NCBI GenBank assembly: GCA_949825065.1
Contig: OX463844.1
Span: 31,423,632-31,487,631, forward strand
Direction: 5' to 3'
Source: Odontocerum albicorne
Lineage: Eukaryota > Arthropoda > Insecta > Trichoptera > Odontoceridae
Length of the DNA stretch: 64,000 bases
Positions 44,291 through 55,926 of the stretch are shown piece after piece. The stretch's first letter is position 1. Each line of letters starts with the position of its first letter. A program made the position numbers and the translations under genes. The notes beneath the pieces were generated by a model. That model made no database searches. It was not told where the DNA came from and saw only the letters and a program-made list of their open reading frames with translations.

Positions 44291-45390
44291 TATTTTTTTT
44301 AAATATACGACACTTAAGTATTCTTAACAAACAAAGATAAAATATCAACACCTTAAAAAAATCAACACAATTCAGATTATGTCTCACAAAATTACCAATA
44401 GCACCGAAAGTTCAACAACACCGTAAGCAAAATAATATTCAAATACAATCAGCAACACAATATTTGAGTATGAAAAAAACGAAATATCTCTCAAAGGCAA
44501 CAAAAAATACAAAAAAATAATAGAACTGCAAAAAAAAACAAATCACATTAAAATGTACGAGTAAATATAATAACTTGTCTCCCTGTCAAGACCGATTGAA
44601 GAAATGCTGGAGAAGGGTTCTTCTGAAATCAACAACATGCCCGAGTTACCCAATTTACGGATTGATGAATTTTGATTACATTGATAGAAAGAGTAAGTTA
44701 AGAACAATAAATTGTCAATAAACAACACAAGTTATAAGTTTTAAATTTAAAAAAATTTGATAACCACACAAATAATTCATTACCTATTATAGTTACAAAC
44801 TTAAATAGTAGATCTGATCCAAAATCACTTTTAACCTCTTCAGATCTGGTGTCCATTATAATGGGCACAGAATTCATATGCACTTTATAAACAACTTTGT
44901 AGTATATTTCTGTTTCCAATGATAAAAAACTAAGTTTAGGACACTGCATTATCAGCTTGAAATGTTTTGGACACCATCTATCTAAACTAATATGACACAA
45001 TATTGAATTTCATGTAAATAATACACTCAAGCACAAGCAAGAATATTTTTTTAAGACTTTAGAATTAATTTAGGTATAAAGAGGTTAAAATAATCAACAG
45101 AAGGCAATGTTTAGCGTTCGATAATCAGATTAAGGTTTTCATAAAAATGATTAGCATAAAAATCATCCCTCAAGTCCCCAATATCTTCCAAAAAAGGTTT
45201 TATGACCTGATCAGAAAATATCAGAAAGTAATGTCACAAACCTTATCGATGACGCCCGTGTAAGTATTGATTTATTATTTGTAAACTGTTAGAATTAAGC
45301 AAGAATGTAATGTTGATAGATCAAATCTGAAATTTCAGTGCCAATAAAATCAAATTTCCAATACGATCCGAAGGCTGAATCTGATGCAAG
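44291..45390. other. intergenic DNA, nothing definite
   Basis: AT-rich; a 100-codon minus-strand frame at 44698-45000 has no recognisable domain. Confidence 0.4.
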
Positions 45391-46350
45391 CAGTGCCGTA
45401 ACTAGTTTTTAATGTACCCAGTGCAACATTTATTTAACACCCCAATTATTATTGTTTTGGAAAAAATATTATTAAAAAATATGATAATATTTTTTATTAA
45501 AATATTTTGCACAAGGAGTATACAAGATCAAAACCATATATCACATGTTAATAAAGTAAAATAGTTATTTTAATTTCCCTTTGCTGGCTTTTATATCAGT
45601 AAATTCATTGATTACATCATAATAATTAATATATTTAACGATATTATATTTGATCGAAATAATGGAAAGATTGGATAATCGTTCTTATCAAATAGTCGAA
45701 ATAATTCTTAATTATTTTTAACATCTCAAATTCTATCGACTGGAAGCATTCGAAATGATGCAGGATGGATATGGTCAGCAACACAAAGGTTCTTAAAGAG
45801 CCAAAGTTGATAGAGAGTTGCTGACTAATATTAAAATCCGAAAGGTGTCCTATTTGGGTCACGTACCTACTTAGAGGAGCAAAATACAAATTACTGCGCC
45901 TGATCATCCAAGGCAAAATAGAAGTTCGAAGAGGTGTTGGCAGGAGGCAAATCTCCTGGCTCCGCAATATACGTGATGGGGCTGGTATAAAGAGCGTTGA
46001 GGATCTTTTTCGGGCTGCCGGGGACAAAGATGCCTACTCTCAGGTGATATTTAACGTTGGAGGGACCTGACATGACACTGGGAAGAAGATGCCAAATTCT
46101 TGCAAGAAGAAATGGGAAGAGTCAGAAATATTCGGAAAGCAACATTTTTATTTATATGACTAATCCAGTCACAAAGAGCCTGTAGATATTTATTGCAGTT
46201 TTAAGGTTTTATATTTATGTTGATACTTTAAACTTAAAGCTTTGAAAATATTGTTATATTTCACAATTTTCTCATCGGTACCATTTAAAGACTTCTTCAT
46301 CCGGAGTCCTCTGCCTATGTACTAGTTGCACCTGCCTAGATATGGCACTG
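45391..46350. mobile_element. TIR-bounded DNA element, 960 bp, class undetermined
   Basis: The left end is CAGTGCCGTAACTAG (45391-45405); the right end is the inverted CTAGATATGGCACTG (46336-46350). 13 of 15 positions match in inverted orientation. Sub-terminal text is also similar, with GCAAC/CTAGTTGCACCTG words. A lone left end of the same type is at 15260. CAGTG ends suggest a hAT-like group, but no 8-bp target duplication is visible. It contains a retrotransposon tail. Confidence 0.5.
45845..46070 (+). pseudogene. non-LTR retrotransposon ORF2 C-terminal fragment
   Basis: After a frame break at 45873 it reads RGAKYKLLRLIIQGKIEVRR, then GVGRRQISWLRNIRDGAGIK and SVEDLFRAAGDKDAYSQVIF, ending NVGGT and stop TGA (about 46068). 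This matches the C-terminal tail common in insect endonuclease/reverse-transcriptase elements (LGHVxRGxKYxLLxLIxQGKI...GRRRxSWLRNLR...LFRAA). The upstream RT is absent. A related minus-strand tail is at 60890-61095. Confidence 0.8.
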
Positions 46351-46572
46351 GCAGGATTCTTTTGTTTGACATATCAATTTAGCGCTCACTGTTATTTATA
46401 AATTTGAATTCATTATAGTAAGTCATAAAAAAACTAATTTAGATGAAATTAGATGTAAAGATCGATCCAAGGACGTCAGGATAGTTAGCATGAATTTTAA
46501 CCGCAAGAACACAGTCCAAGGTATCCCTTATAATTAACGCATGCAAATAAAGCTTACCCTAATACTAAGCTT

Positions 46573-46815
46573 ATTCACTAAATTCTTAATAAATACGTTG
46601 TTATAATTTTATAAACCTGTCTTTGTTAAATTAAATTTGTAATGTTCGCATATAATTTTAATTTGTCGATAAGTTTGCACCATGAATATCCGCATTTCAC
46701 TAAATTTTTAATGAGAAAATTGTTTTAAATTTATCAAACTGTCTTTATTCAAGTCAATTTGTAATGCTTTAAAATAACTTTAATTAATCGACAAACTCCC
46801 ACCATGAATCTCTCT
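46573..46815. repeat. diverged direct duplication, about 2 x 123 bp
   Basis: 'ttcactaaattcttaataa ... caccatgaatatcc' (46573-46692) is repeated with many substitutions as 'ttcactaaatttttaatga ... caccatgaatctct' (46696-46815). Shared anchors include 'aaattgttttaa', 'aatttgtaatg' and 'caccatgaat'. Confidence 0.75.
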
Positions 46816-47675
46816 CCGCCCTGGGCAACACATGACAAATTAACAAGTATTCGCCCTTGAGCAACCAAGATTGACGTAAAAATAATTGTGATATTTCTGT
46901 ACACTCCGTATGATATATGTTATAAAGGCTTAATCTCATCGAATATTATGCTGATTTATCAGTGGTGACGATTGGTGTTTAGTGTATTAATAAATATGTT
47001 GACACATTCCGAATAAAAGAGAGTAATCATCTATGTTCAAATTTGGCTGAAGATATTGTAATATTAAAAATATTTCAAAAGCTTGAATATATCAGTTTGA
47101 ACAAAAATACACACCGTCGTCTCAATATGTTAATATTCCGAATTAATAGTAAGATAACTAAAGACAAAACACCAATTCATATTTTCGCAGTCAATTATGA
47201 ATAATTTTGTTCCTCGTGTAAATTTTGTTCGGAATACGAATTCGTTTACATGTTTATAATTTAAAGATAATCTTCATTAATATTATATGCTTTAAAATTA
47301 TAAATTTAGTGTTACATGATGGTCTGTCCATAGTATCATAATGAAAAATATTTCATTTAACCGTTTGGTGAACGAAACATGAATATTTTGTGATCCTAAT
47401 ATAAAGAAATAGCCACATAAATTATATTACCTTTGCTTAAAATATCATTTTTCCAAAAAATATTAATCACTGTACAAGCTATAATAATAAAACAATAAAT
47501 TAGATTCCGCCCTTTAGAGACCAGCTCTCCTCAAGGGCGCTCGAATCAACCCCTTATTTATTGAAAGATTAAAAATATTACAAAAAATTAAATAGGTGGA
47601 GAGTAAAGATAGAAACGTGGTGAGTGCGGCTATTACAGTAGATTAGTTGCAACCCGTGAAATATTCACAGAAGTA
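46816..47675. other. intergenic DNA, nothing definite
   Basis: AT-rich, without supported features. Confidence 0.4.
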
Positions 47676-48019
<344 letters not shown>

Positions 48020-48219
48020 NNNNNNNNNNNNNNNNNNNNNNNNNNNNNNNNNNNNNNNNNNNNNNNNNNNNNNNNNNNNNNNNNNNNNNNNNNNNNNNNN
48101 NNNNNNNNNNNNNNNNNNNNNNNNNNNNNNNNNNNNNNNNNNNNNNNNNNNNNNNNNNNNNNNNNNNNNNNNNNNNNNNNNNNNNNNNNNNNNNNNNNNN
48201 NNNNNNNNNNNNNNNNNNN
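48020..48219. other. assembly gap, 200 N
   Basis: Exactly 200 N, which looks like a placeholder rather than a measured size. It follows the TA tract, which probably caused the break. Confidence 0.99.
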
Positions 48220-49010
48220 AGAAAAGTGTAAAAGGAAAAGTAAATACGACATATGGATGAACAATGAATGGTTAGAACACGTCAAGCAATTTTTCTTTTT
48301 AGATAGTATTTTCTCAGAAGATGGAAGAGTTATGAGAGATATCGAACGGTGTGAAGCGATAGGAAACTAATTAAATGGGAAACTGAAACATGTAAATTCG
48401 AACCATTCAGTATCAAAATCTGTTAAAATGTAAGTCCTCAACAGTATTCTATTGCCAACATTGATGCACGGGAGTGAAACGTTGACGTGGAAAACGGATG
48501 AAAAGAGCGGAATAACTGCTGTGGAAATTCATGCACTTAGAAAAATACATAGAAGGAAAATGTATGACAGAATACGGAATGAATTAGTACGCTATGAATA
48601 TGAGCTCAAGGCTGATGTATACCATAAAGTAAGATGTAGAAGAGTAAACTGAGATGATTTCGGGATGTAGAACTAATGAGTGAAGGCTGATATATAAAGT
48701 AAAATTTAGAAGAGAAAACTGAGATGGTTTCGAGATGTAGAACTACGAGTGAAGGAAGATTAACAAAACAAATATAAAGTGCAAATGAGAGTAGAAGGTG
48801 TGGTAGCTGAAGAGCAAAGAAAGTACGGTTGGATCAAGCGAATAATATTTTGGAACAAGGGAATGTAAAAAGTCAGAGTATTCGTAGGAGTTGTATGAAA
48901 AGGTGTGTGGATGTAAAAGAAGCAAAAGATGTGTGTGTCACAATAAGAATTTTTGGCACTCTCTCCTATCTGCCTAGCCCGACAGAGAAATATCATGATG
49001 GTATTAATTA
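48220..49010 (+). mobile_element. RTE-like non-LTR fragment, longest copy, with internal duplication
   Basis: Enters from the gap with EKCKRKSKYDIWMNNEWLEH and FLDSIFSEDGRVMRDIERCE, then PTLMHGSETLTWKTDEKSGI, and EIHALRKIHRRKMYDRIRNE. Then 'cgagatgtagaactacgagtg' (RWFRDVE-like), 'aagtacggttggatcaagcg' and VMKRCVDVKEAKDVC-like text follow. The 3' end is 'ctgcctagcccgacagagaaatatcatgatgg'. A 75-bp tandem duplication lies within it (48610-48684 and 48685-48755). Broken by several frameshifts. The part left of the gap is unknown. Confidence 0.82.
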
Positions 49011-51027
49011 TGTGTATTCAAATATAAACATTAAGGGGTCAAAATATCAGACTGAAAATCATGTGAAAGAAGAAACTCAGATATGGTTTATGAAGACTTT
49101 CTCAAACTTGTGAAATAGATCGTAGAAACAGTGATATGTGAGCACGAATTTACTCGCGTCTGAGAAATTTCCACAGCGGCGTAGAAATTATAAAAATATT
49201 TCATTTGTATTTTATTCATTTGGTATGTTATTCTGACTATTTGAGACTGTTTTTGTGAGTATTCTTTTGAAGAAATTCATATAAAGTGATCATGTGTTTT
49301 AAATTAATAGGATAGGCAAGGAAAGGAGATTTTGGTAGCAAAACGTGGAGAAAATGGAAAAATCACGCCTCCGTCATATCAGTATACAATGCACACCCAC
49401 AGACAATCACTACCAAATAAACTACCCGATGGATAGAAAGACAGTTAGTTGGTGGTCTATACCCAAGAATAATGCAGGAAAAAGAGTTGTTATACAACAA
49501 GAAATTTTTATATGTATAATATTTTTTATGTAAAACAATATTCCGTTGCTGAAACTTCATTCAACGATTTTTTTTATTCGTCAATTTTGTTATACATATA
49601 TAAATCGTAATATCCAAAAGTGAAAAAAAATATTTTCAATAAAATCACCTGTAACTCAATATATTTTCTAGAACGATGAATTGATATTTCAATGCTACTC
49701 AAAAATATTCTGAAGTTTTGTTCTCAAAATGATGTAACACTGTAGAGATCTATTCTTCGTCACTTAATTTTTTTCCCGCACAAATCGGACTTCAGTTTAA
49801 AACAAATAATCACTAATCAAGTAATAATTTTTTCAAAACTGAAATCCAAGAAAAAAATGATCACTAGTCAAGTGATTATTTTTTCAGAACTGAAAGACAG
49901 GTCAATAATATAGGGTGTATGATTCAATCCTTGTTAAACACATTTTTTTAATGGCAGCCCTTGCAGTAACAAAAGTGTACTATAATGATTACGGTGCAAA
50001 CCCATAGTTTATCTCCCGTGACACAATTTATTTGTATTTTTTTCCATTGCAGAACATAAAATTAAATCAATATCTTATTTCAATTCTCAAAGACGAGTTT
50101 CTTCGTTTTTCAATGATTATTATTGATTTAAATATAATAATAAAAATAATATGTTTATTCCAGAAATAATATTTCCGTCTCCTCTCCATTCTCCCATATT
50201 TTAAACTATCCAATTTGGGGTCGATTCTCTTAATATAAAAAACTCTATCCTCAGTGGCCCCGGGTTGATGAATAATTAGTCTAATTAGCTTATTAGCTTA
50301 CTATTCATATTGCACCAACGTGTAAAAGTTGAAATCGCTCTTCAGCCTATATTAGTTGGTATTAAAACGATATCTTGATCACATTGTTTGCACCGCTACA
50401 CATCACATTACAGTATACTGTTTTGTTATTCTCAAGCAATAGGAGCTACCTTTGGTATATTATATTAATTTGATCACCACCAATTTCAGTCTATCTCAGT
50501 CCTAATGTGAGCATGGTCCCTAAAATATTTTTTTATCCATTTGGTTCGTGATCTATCTCGACATAATTTCTCATCCAGGGTGTATGTGTTATTGTGCCAT
50601 ACTTTCACCGTTCGTTATACTTTCTCAACATGACATAGTTAATTTGATAATATCGACGACTTTGGTCTAGAAATTTATATAACATATTGAGTATTTTAGA
50701 TAAGTTCCTAATATTATCAGTTATTTTAAGTTGTTGAAATATCTTTAATCCAGAAATGTTTTTCTCCACCCCTGGGAATGAAGCCAACTCCAGGAAATGA
50801 CAAACAGCGTGAGACATTGTGCCTCCTCTCTGCTCCGAGGGCTCCTCTCTCGATACAGTACGATCCTGTCGGAAGAGCCAGGCGATAGTTTTAGACCACA
50901 ATGCACAGGTTCAGCGCGGTTGGCGGGAAATTCTACTTGTAAGTAGTTACATGACATTCCAAATAATTGTCTTCTATTGGAGTGAGCTAACATAAGCTTT
51001 TATATTTTCACTTTCAATGTCATTGGT
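49011..51027. other. intergenic DNA with a small duplication and a GC-richer patch
   Basis: A 35-bp direct repeat (49810-49844 and 49861-49895, TCACTARTCAAGT...CTGAAA) lies here. 50755-50960 is GC-richer (cctcctctctgctccgagggctcctctctc) without a recognisable product. No gene is seen. Confidence 0.4.
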
Positions 51028-51100
51028 CTAATGGTTAACATACTTGCTAAGCGAGCTGGACTCCCGGAATGTATTGCAAGGATTTAGCCTATTCGATCTT
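51024..51100 (+). mobile_element. degenerate tRNA-derived SINE head
   Basis: 'cattggtctaatggttaacatacttgctaagcgagctgga' carries an A-box-like TGGTCTAATGGTTA and a D/anticodon-arm-like layout. The B box is not intact. Confidence 0.4.
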
Positions 51101-51339
51101 CATTGTGTTTTTTCAATTCCGCGGCACACCAAAAGCTAAAATATATAGGTATTAAATTAGGCATGAGTCTTCAGCGACGCGCATAAGGGTCATTTTTCTT
51201 TGCCTATGACTAATTTGGTGCGGCCATGGTGTGTACAAAGCACACTACGCAGTTTTCAACAGTTGGCACCAGTTATTGTGTATTAAATACATAATGAAAA
51301 ATTGTAAAATGTCAAATACTCGTACATTGAATTTGACCG

Positions 51340-51403
51340 CGGCACACCTGTATCCGGCTCACGGCACACCAGTGTGCCACGGCACACCGGTTGCGGAGCA
51401 CTG
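51340..51403 (-). mobile_element. hAT-like transposon end
   Basis: On the minus strand it starts CAGTGCTCCGCAACCGGTGTG followed by repeated GTGCCGTGGCACAC words. These form overlapping hairpins (GGCACAC-CA-GTGTGCC at 51363-51378 and GTGTGCC-AC-GGCACAC at 51372-51387). A CAGTG-start plus GGTTCTCAACCGGTGTGCCG-type end is typical of Charlie/Tip100-like hAT elements. The other terminus is not identified. Confidence 0.5.
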
Positions 51404-51620
51404 CCATAGACAATGAAACACTCCAGGGCTCCTTTACAGTTTTTAATAAAAAAAACAGTTTTCAGTTTTCTTCTGAAAGTCTTCGTATACTTTTTTCGTA
51501 CCTGACTCTTAGCCTTTAGGCTGAAGATGAAGTGTCATGGATTTGTTGCCTACATTATGTCTATATCAAGGCTCTGAATCTTGGTATTTTCTAAGGCTAG
51601 AGAGAAGAACCTGTTCAGTT
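51404..51620. other. spacer, nothing definite
   Basis: No supported feature. Confidence 0.4.
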
Positions 51621-52505
51621 TTGAAAACATGATATGGAGGATAGGTGTCAGTAGTACAAGTATCAAAACATGATGATGTGGAGGATAGGTGTCAGAAGTA
51701 CAAGTATCAAAACATGATGATGTGGAGGATAGGTGTCAGAAGTACAAGTATCAAAACATGATGATGTGGAGGATAGGTGTCAGAAGTACAAGTATCAAAA
51801 CATGATGATGTGGAGGATAGGTGTCAGAAGTACAAGTATCAAAACATGATGATGTGGAGGATAGGTGTCAGAAGTACAAGTATCAAAACATGATGATGTG
51901 GAGGATAGGTGTCAGAAGTACAAGTATCAAAACATGATGATGTGGAGGATAGGTGTCAGAAGTACAAGTATCAAAACATGATGATGTGGAGGATAGGTGC
52001 CAGAAGTACAAGTATCAAAACATGATGATGTGGAGGATAGGTGTCAGAAGTACAAGTATCAAAACATGATGATGTGGAGGATAGGTGTCAGAAGTACAAG
52101 TATCAAAACATGATGATGTGGAGGATAGGTGTCAGAAGTACAAGTATCAAAACATGATGATGTGGAGGATAGGTGTCAGAAGTACAAGTATCAAAACATG
52201 ATGATGTGGAGGATAGGTGTCAGAAGTACAAGTATCAAAACATGATGATGTGGAGGATAGGTGTCAGAAGTACAAGTATCAAAACATGATGATGTGGAGG
52301 ATAGGTGTCAGAAGTACAAGTATCAAAACATGATGATGTGGAGGATAGGTGCCAGAAGTACAAGTATCAAAACATGATGATGTGGAGGATAGGTGTCAGA
52401 AGTACAAGTATCAAAACATGATGATGTGGAGGATAGGTGTCAGAAGTACAAGTATCAAAACATGATGATGTGGAGGATAGGTGTCAGAAGTACAAGTATC
52501 AAAAT
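51621..52505. repeat. minisatellite, about 20 x 44 bp
   Basis: The first unit (51621-51660) is 3 bp short; regular units TATCAAAACATGATGATGTG then GAGGATAGGTGTCAGAAGTA plus CAAG run from 51661 to about 52505. Two units carry GTGCC for GTGTC (C at 52000 and 52352), exactly 352 bp (8 units) apart. Confidence 0.97.
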
Positions 52506-53457
52506 AAGTCTTGGAACGCAGCGGCAGCTTGTAACCGCACAATACGGATGAGACACTAGAGGTGATTGAGTCACTATGCATGCGCAAAAACTTGTCAAAA
52601 ATTATTTTTACTCTCCGATTATTACATTGCGGGTTCCGAACCAGAAAACTTTTACACGGAAGTCAAACTCTGTTCGCTAATGCATCTATTTATGTGTTGA
52701 AAAACATATTATTTATATTCTTTCAAAAGCACCTAATACAAAAATTATGTAAGGAGCAATAATGAAAATTGATTTGCTGATTGAGAGTTCATAAATTGAA
52801 ATTGTGAAGATCTACTTTTGATGAATAATTCAGCGCAAACCAATATGAGAACGCTATTTACAAGCATATCTCCCTCCTTTTGCAAAGTTGTAAGAATATT
52901 TATTTCAAATAAAATAGATATATATAAAATCGGTATTAACATTTTTGAAACGTGCTATTATTTTAAATTTTGATAACAAAAGCTTACTGTGGTATGTTTC
53001 TAGTATATATACTATATTCTCAATGATTATGATAAACTCATCATTGCTCACTAAGTGTGAACACCAAATTTTAGATTACATAGCTAATAAAAAATCAAAT
53101 TTAAACCTATGGAGATCGTATGGAGAAAAAAATCCAAATTTACATAAATATTTCCACTAAAAGATAAAATAAAGTAAATTTTAGCGAACAACGCAAATAG
53201 CTCCCTCATTTACTTTATGGATTTTGCTTTGAAAAAAAACAACGCACGCCAGAACCAGAATTCGAGAATCAGCCGTTTTGAAAAGCGTCTGAATCTTGGA
53301 ATCCAATATTATGTTATGAACATCGCATATCATAGACAAAGGAGCGCAACGATCTGACATCGCGTCATTTCCAGCCGTGTATCTGCAAGATTTACATGTT
53401 ACGTTACGTTCTGCTCGCATCATTCCACTCCGTACACAAAATCGTCAAATACAAAAA
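52506..53457. other. intergenic DNA, nothing definite
   Basis: Mixed, with short frames only. 53200-53420 is GC-richer without a recognisable product. Confidence 0.4.
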
Positions 53458-53509
53458 TTATACGGGAGATGTTACTAACATAGCTCTCATAGTCACATCT
53501 CCCGTATAA
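53458..53509. repeat. 15-bp perfect inverted repeat
   Basis: TTATACGGGAGATGT (53458-53472) and ACATCTCCCGTATAA (53495-53509) with a 22-nt loop. The perfect arms suggest a recent foldback or a tiny TIR element. Confidence 0.92.
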
Positions 53510-53942
53510 ACCCATGCGTTAATTTTATACTAAGTAATTTAAGAAGAAGGTGTACATTTGATTCAACAATTCATTTATTTTGATCGTCCACTCGTAATTG
53601 CGATATTCAACAGGAAATTAGTAAATGTTGGATTAACATATATATCATATTTAAATAATCTATGTTTCATTCACCAAACGGTACCATAGATATTTTTTTG
53701 ATATTACATATCATATACCATAGACATCCGTATAAGGAAACATTAGAATTTTATAGCATATAAAAATGATAATAATTTTAATTAAATAAATAGGAGTACA
53801 TTATGTGTCTTGGAATACTGTTATTGAAATAATAGTAGTATCAGGTAATAGAGTCAATTATGGACTATTCATTTTTTTACCCACCGAAGCAGTTCAAGAA
53901 AAACTGCTGATAGTGGAATCTTAGTTCTGATATAAAAAATCA
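53510..53942. other. intergenic DNA, nothing definite
   Basis: AT-rich. Confidence 0.4.
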
Positions 53943-53985
53943 TTTTTGCCACGTCTAAGCCAGCAAAATCTGGACGTAGCAAAAA
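53943..53985. repeat. 13-bp inverted repeat, one mismatch
   Basis: TTTTTGCCACGTC (53943-53955) pairs with GACGTAGCAAAAA (53973-53985), with a smaller CCAG/CTGG pair inside. It abuts the RTE-like fragment that follows. Confidence 0.75.
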
Positions 53986-53989
53986 AGTC

Positions 53990-54440
53990 ATGTAAGTAAG
54001 ATAAATGTGATAGAAATGAGAGCGGTATGCAGAATGTATGGAAAATCAATATATGACGTAATGAGGAATGAGGATATTATTAAATAATGCGGATTGAAAG
54101 AAAATGCAGTGCTTAATTTAAACAAAGAAGGCTTGAGATAGTTCGGCCATGTAGAAAAAAAATATGATGAAAAATTAACAAAATTAATCTATACGAGTAG
54201 AATACAAGGAACAAAAAATTCGGAAAGACCTAAGAAAACATGACACGACCAAATGAATAAAATTGTTAAAGAGGAAAGAGTGAAAAGCTTTTATATAATA
54301 ATTGTAGAGTATGTATGACGAAGTGTATGCACGTGACAAAACCGTAAAATGAATATCAGGATCGAACTAAATGGAGATCTGTTCTCTCTTCCTACTCCGA
54401 TAGGGGGGCATGGTGGCATGGTGATGATAATAATGTCTGC
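53990..54440 (+). mobile_element. RTE-like non-LTR fragment, 3' end
   Basis: 'gtaagataaatgtgatagaaatgagagcggtatgcagaatg' (KINVIEMRAVCRMYGKSIYD-like), a decayed FGHVE segment, 'cgtatgacgaagtgtatgcacgtgac', and the 3' end 'ctcttcctactccgatagggggg' with a GATGATAATAATG tail. Closest in the window to the fragment split by the Penelope-like element. Confidence 0.7.
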
Positions 54441-55234
54441 TCGCAAAATACTTTGCATTTTTTTTTCTTCATAATTTTGGTTCTAAGTATAAAATTCTTA
54501 GCAAATGATAAGCTTATTGATTACAACGTTTCAATTAGAGAAAATAATCCATTTTATTTCTTATAAATAATATTCTTTTTGACAACAGTAATAAAGCTTT
54601 TGTTTTAGGTATTTACGATTGGGCAGTCAGTAATAGTGTGATGATCATACAACAATTTTTAAGTTGCACAGTACTATCAATAAGCATTTCTTAAATGTCA
54701 TAGTTCCATTCTGCAACTATAGTACTTTCATCAACCCTTCATGGATTGTACAGTTCCATTCTACAACGGTCCGGCGCTAATATGTAACAATATGCCATGC
54801 TATCTAAACCGACTCACATTTAACTTATTTTGAGGTATTCGAGAAAAGCTATGTTGAACTATGAAGATTATTATGGGATGAATTTTTCAGACTGCATTTA
54901 ATCATAAAATACACATCTTATATATTAAATATTTATGCATATAAATTAATGAGTTTGTGTAATTCGACATTAAACATTATGTTTCGGTTATTTAATATTT
55001 ATGTAGGCTCATATATCTGTAGGTCAAAGGATGACATCTGAACGGGAATCAATGTGGACTGTTGTATTCTGGTGACATAGTTATGTAAACGAATAATAAA
55101 AATGATTTATAGCAAATAAGTTAACTGTACTTAACATGTGAAGAAAAATACCTGAGAATTAATGTCGGTTAATTCTTAGTTATGGTAGTTGAAACAGTAA
55201 TAATGATCTTAAAGTGAACAATAATAGATAAAAT
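54441..55234. other. intergenic DNA, nothing definite
   Basis: A weak local direct repeat ('cagttccattctacaac' / 'tagttccattctgcaac', about 54699 and 54751). No gene. Confidence 0.4.
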
Positions 55235-55735
55235 AGATTTGAAGGGTCCTGGTATTTAGGAAGTATAATACACATATGTTGTTAGAAGACTGAATGCTGG
55301 AAAAAGATATTGAAAGTAAATGGGGCACTTAAAGATATACTAAAATCATTGTTTATTAGTACCAACATTGATATATGGGACTGAAACGGGGAGGATGAAA
55401 GAAAGGAACCGAATTAATGATGTGAAAATGCGTGCAGCGAGAAGAATTTCTGATGTGTCAATGTATGACAGAATAAGAAATGTAATTATGAAGGATGAAA
55501 GTGAGCTAATGTATTTAGTAGGGTTTAGCACGTTAATGTGGTTTGAACCTGTTTAACGGATGGGTGACGATAGACTAACTAAACAAATTTATTAATCAAA
55601 CTTAAGTGGGGAGTCGTGGTTGAGGAGGTTCGAAAAAATTATGATTAGAACAAGAAAACCTAATTTTGATAGAAAGAAGGGTTGGAAGGAAGAGAAACAT
55701 AAAGAGCTGCATAAGATGATTGTAATGTTGCATGA
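55235..55735 (+). mobile_element. RTE-like non-LTR fragment
   Basis: Contains PTLIYGTETGRMKERNRIND, VKMRAARRISDVSMYDRIRN and VIMKDESELMYLVGF (55361-55525), then decayed text with KRWLRRFEKIMIRTRKPNFD and 'gaaagaagggttggaag'. The 3' end region is replaced by a SINE at 55746. Confidence 0.72.
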
Positions 55736-55745
55736 TACATTCTTG

Positions 55746-55926
55746 GTATACATAACTGGCGGACGTATTCCCGTAAGTCAATCTCTTCTAACCAACCAGA
55801 AAGATGTTACAGAGGCCTTAAGTGAAAATCAAAGTGAAATCCGTTTTTTTAATCTAGGTTTCAACGGAAATCAAACCGGCAATCTCAAGTTGGGAGACCG
55901 ACGTCTTACCAACTAGGTCAGATATA
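55746..55926 (-). mobile_element. tRNA-derived SINE, near full length
   Basis: Minus strand from 55926: 'atctgacctagttggtaaga' (A-box-like), 'cggtttgatttcc' (B-box-like), an A-rich linker, 'gattttcacttaaggcctctgtaacatctttctggttgg', then AGAAGAGATTG and a 3' end reading ACGTCCGCCAGTTATG. The same 3' end is seen at 62285-62340 and 62632-62665. Confidence 0.72.

Noticed and set aside
43983..44387. 134-codon minus-strand frame
   Set aside because: It is antisense to the + strand RTE-like fragment.
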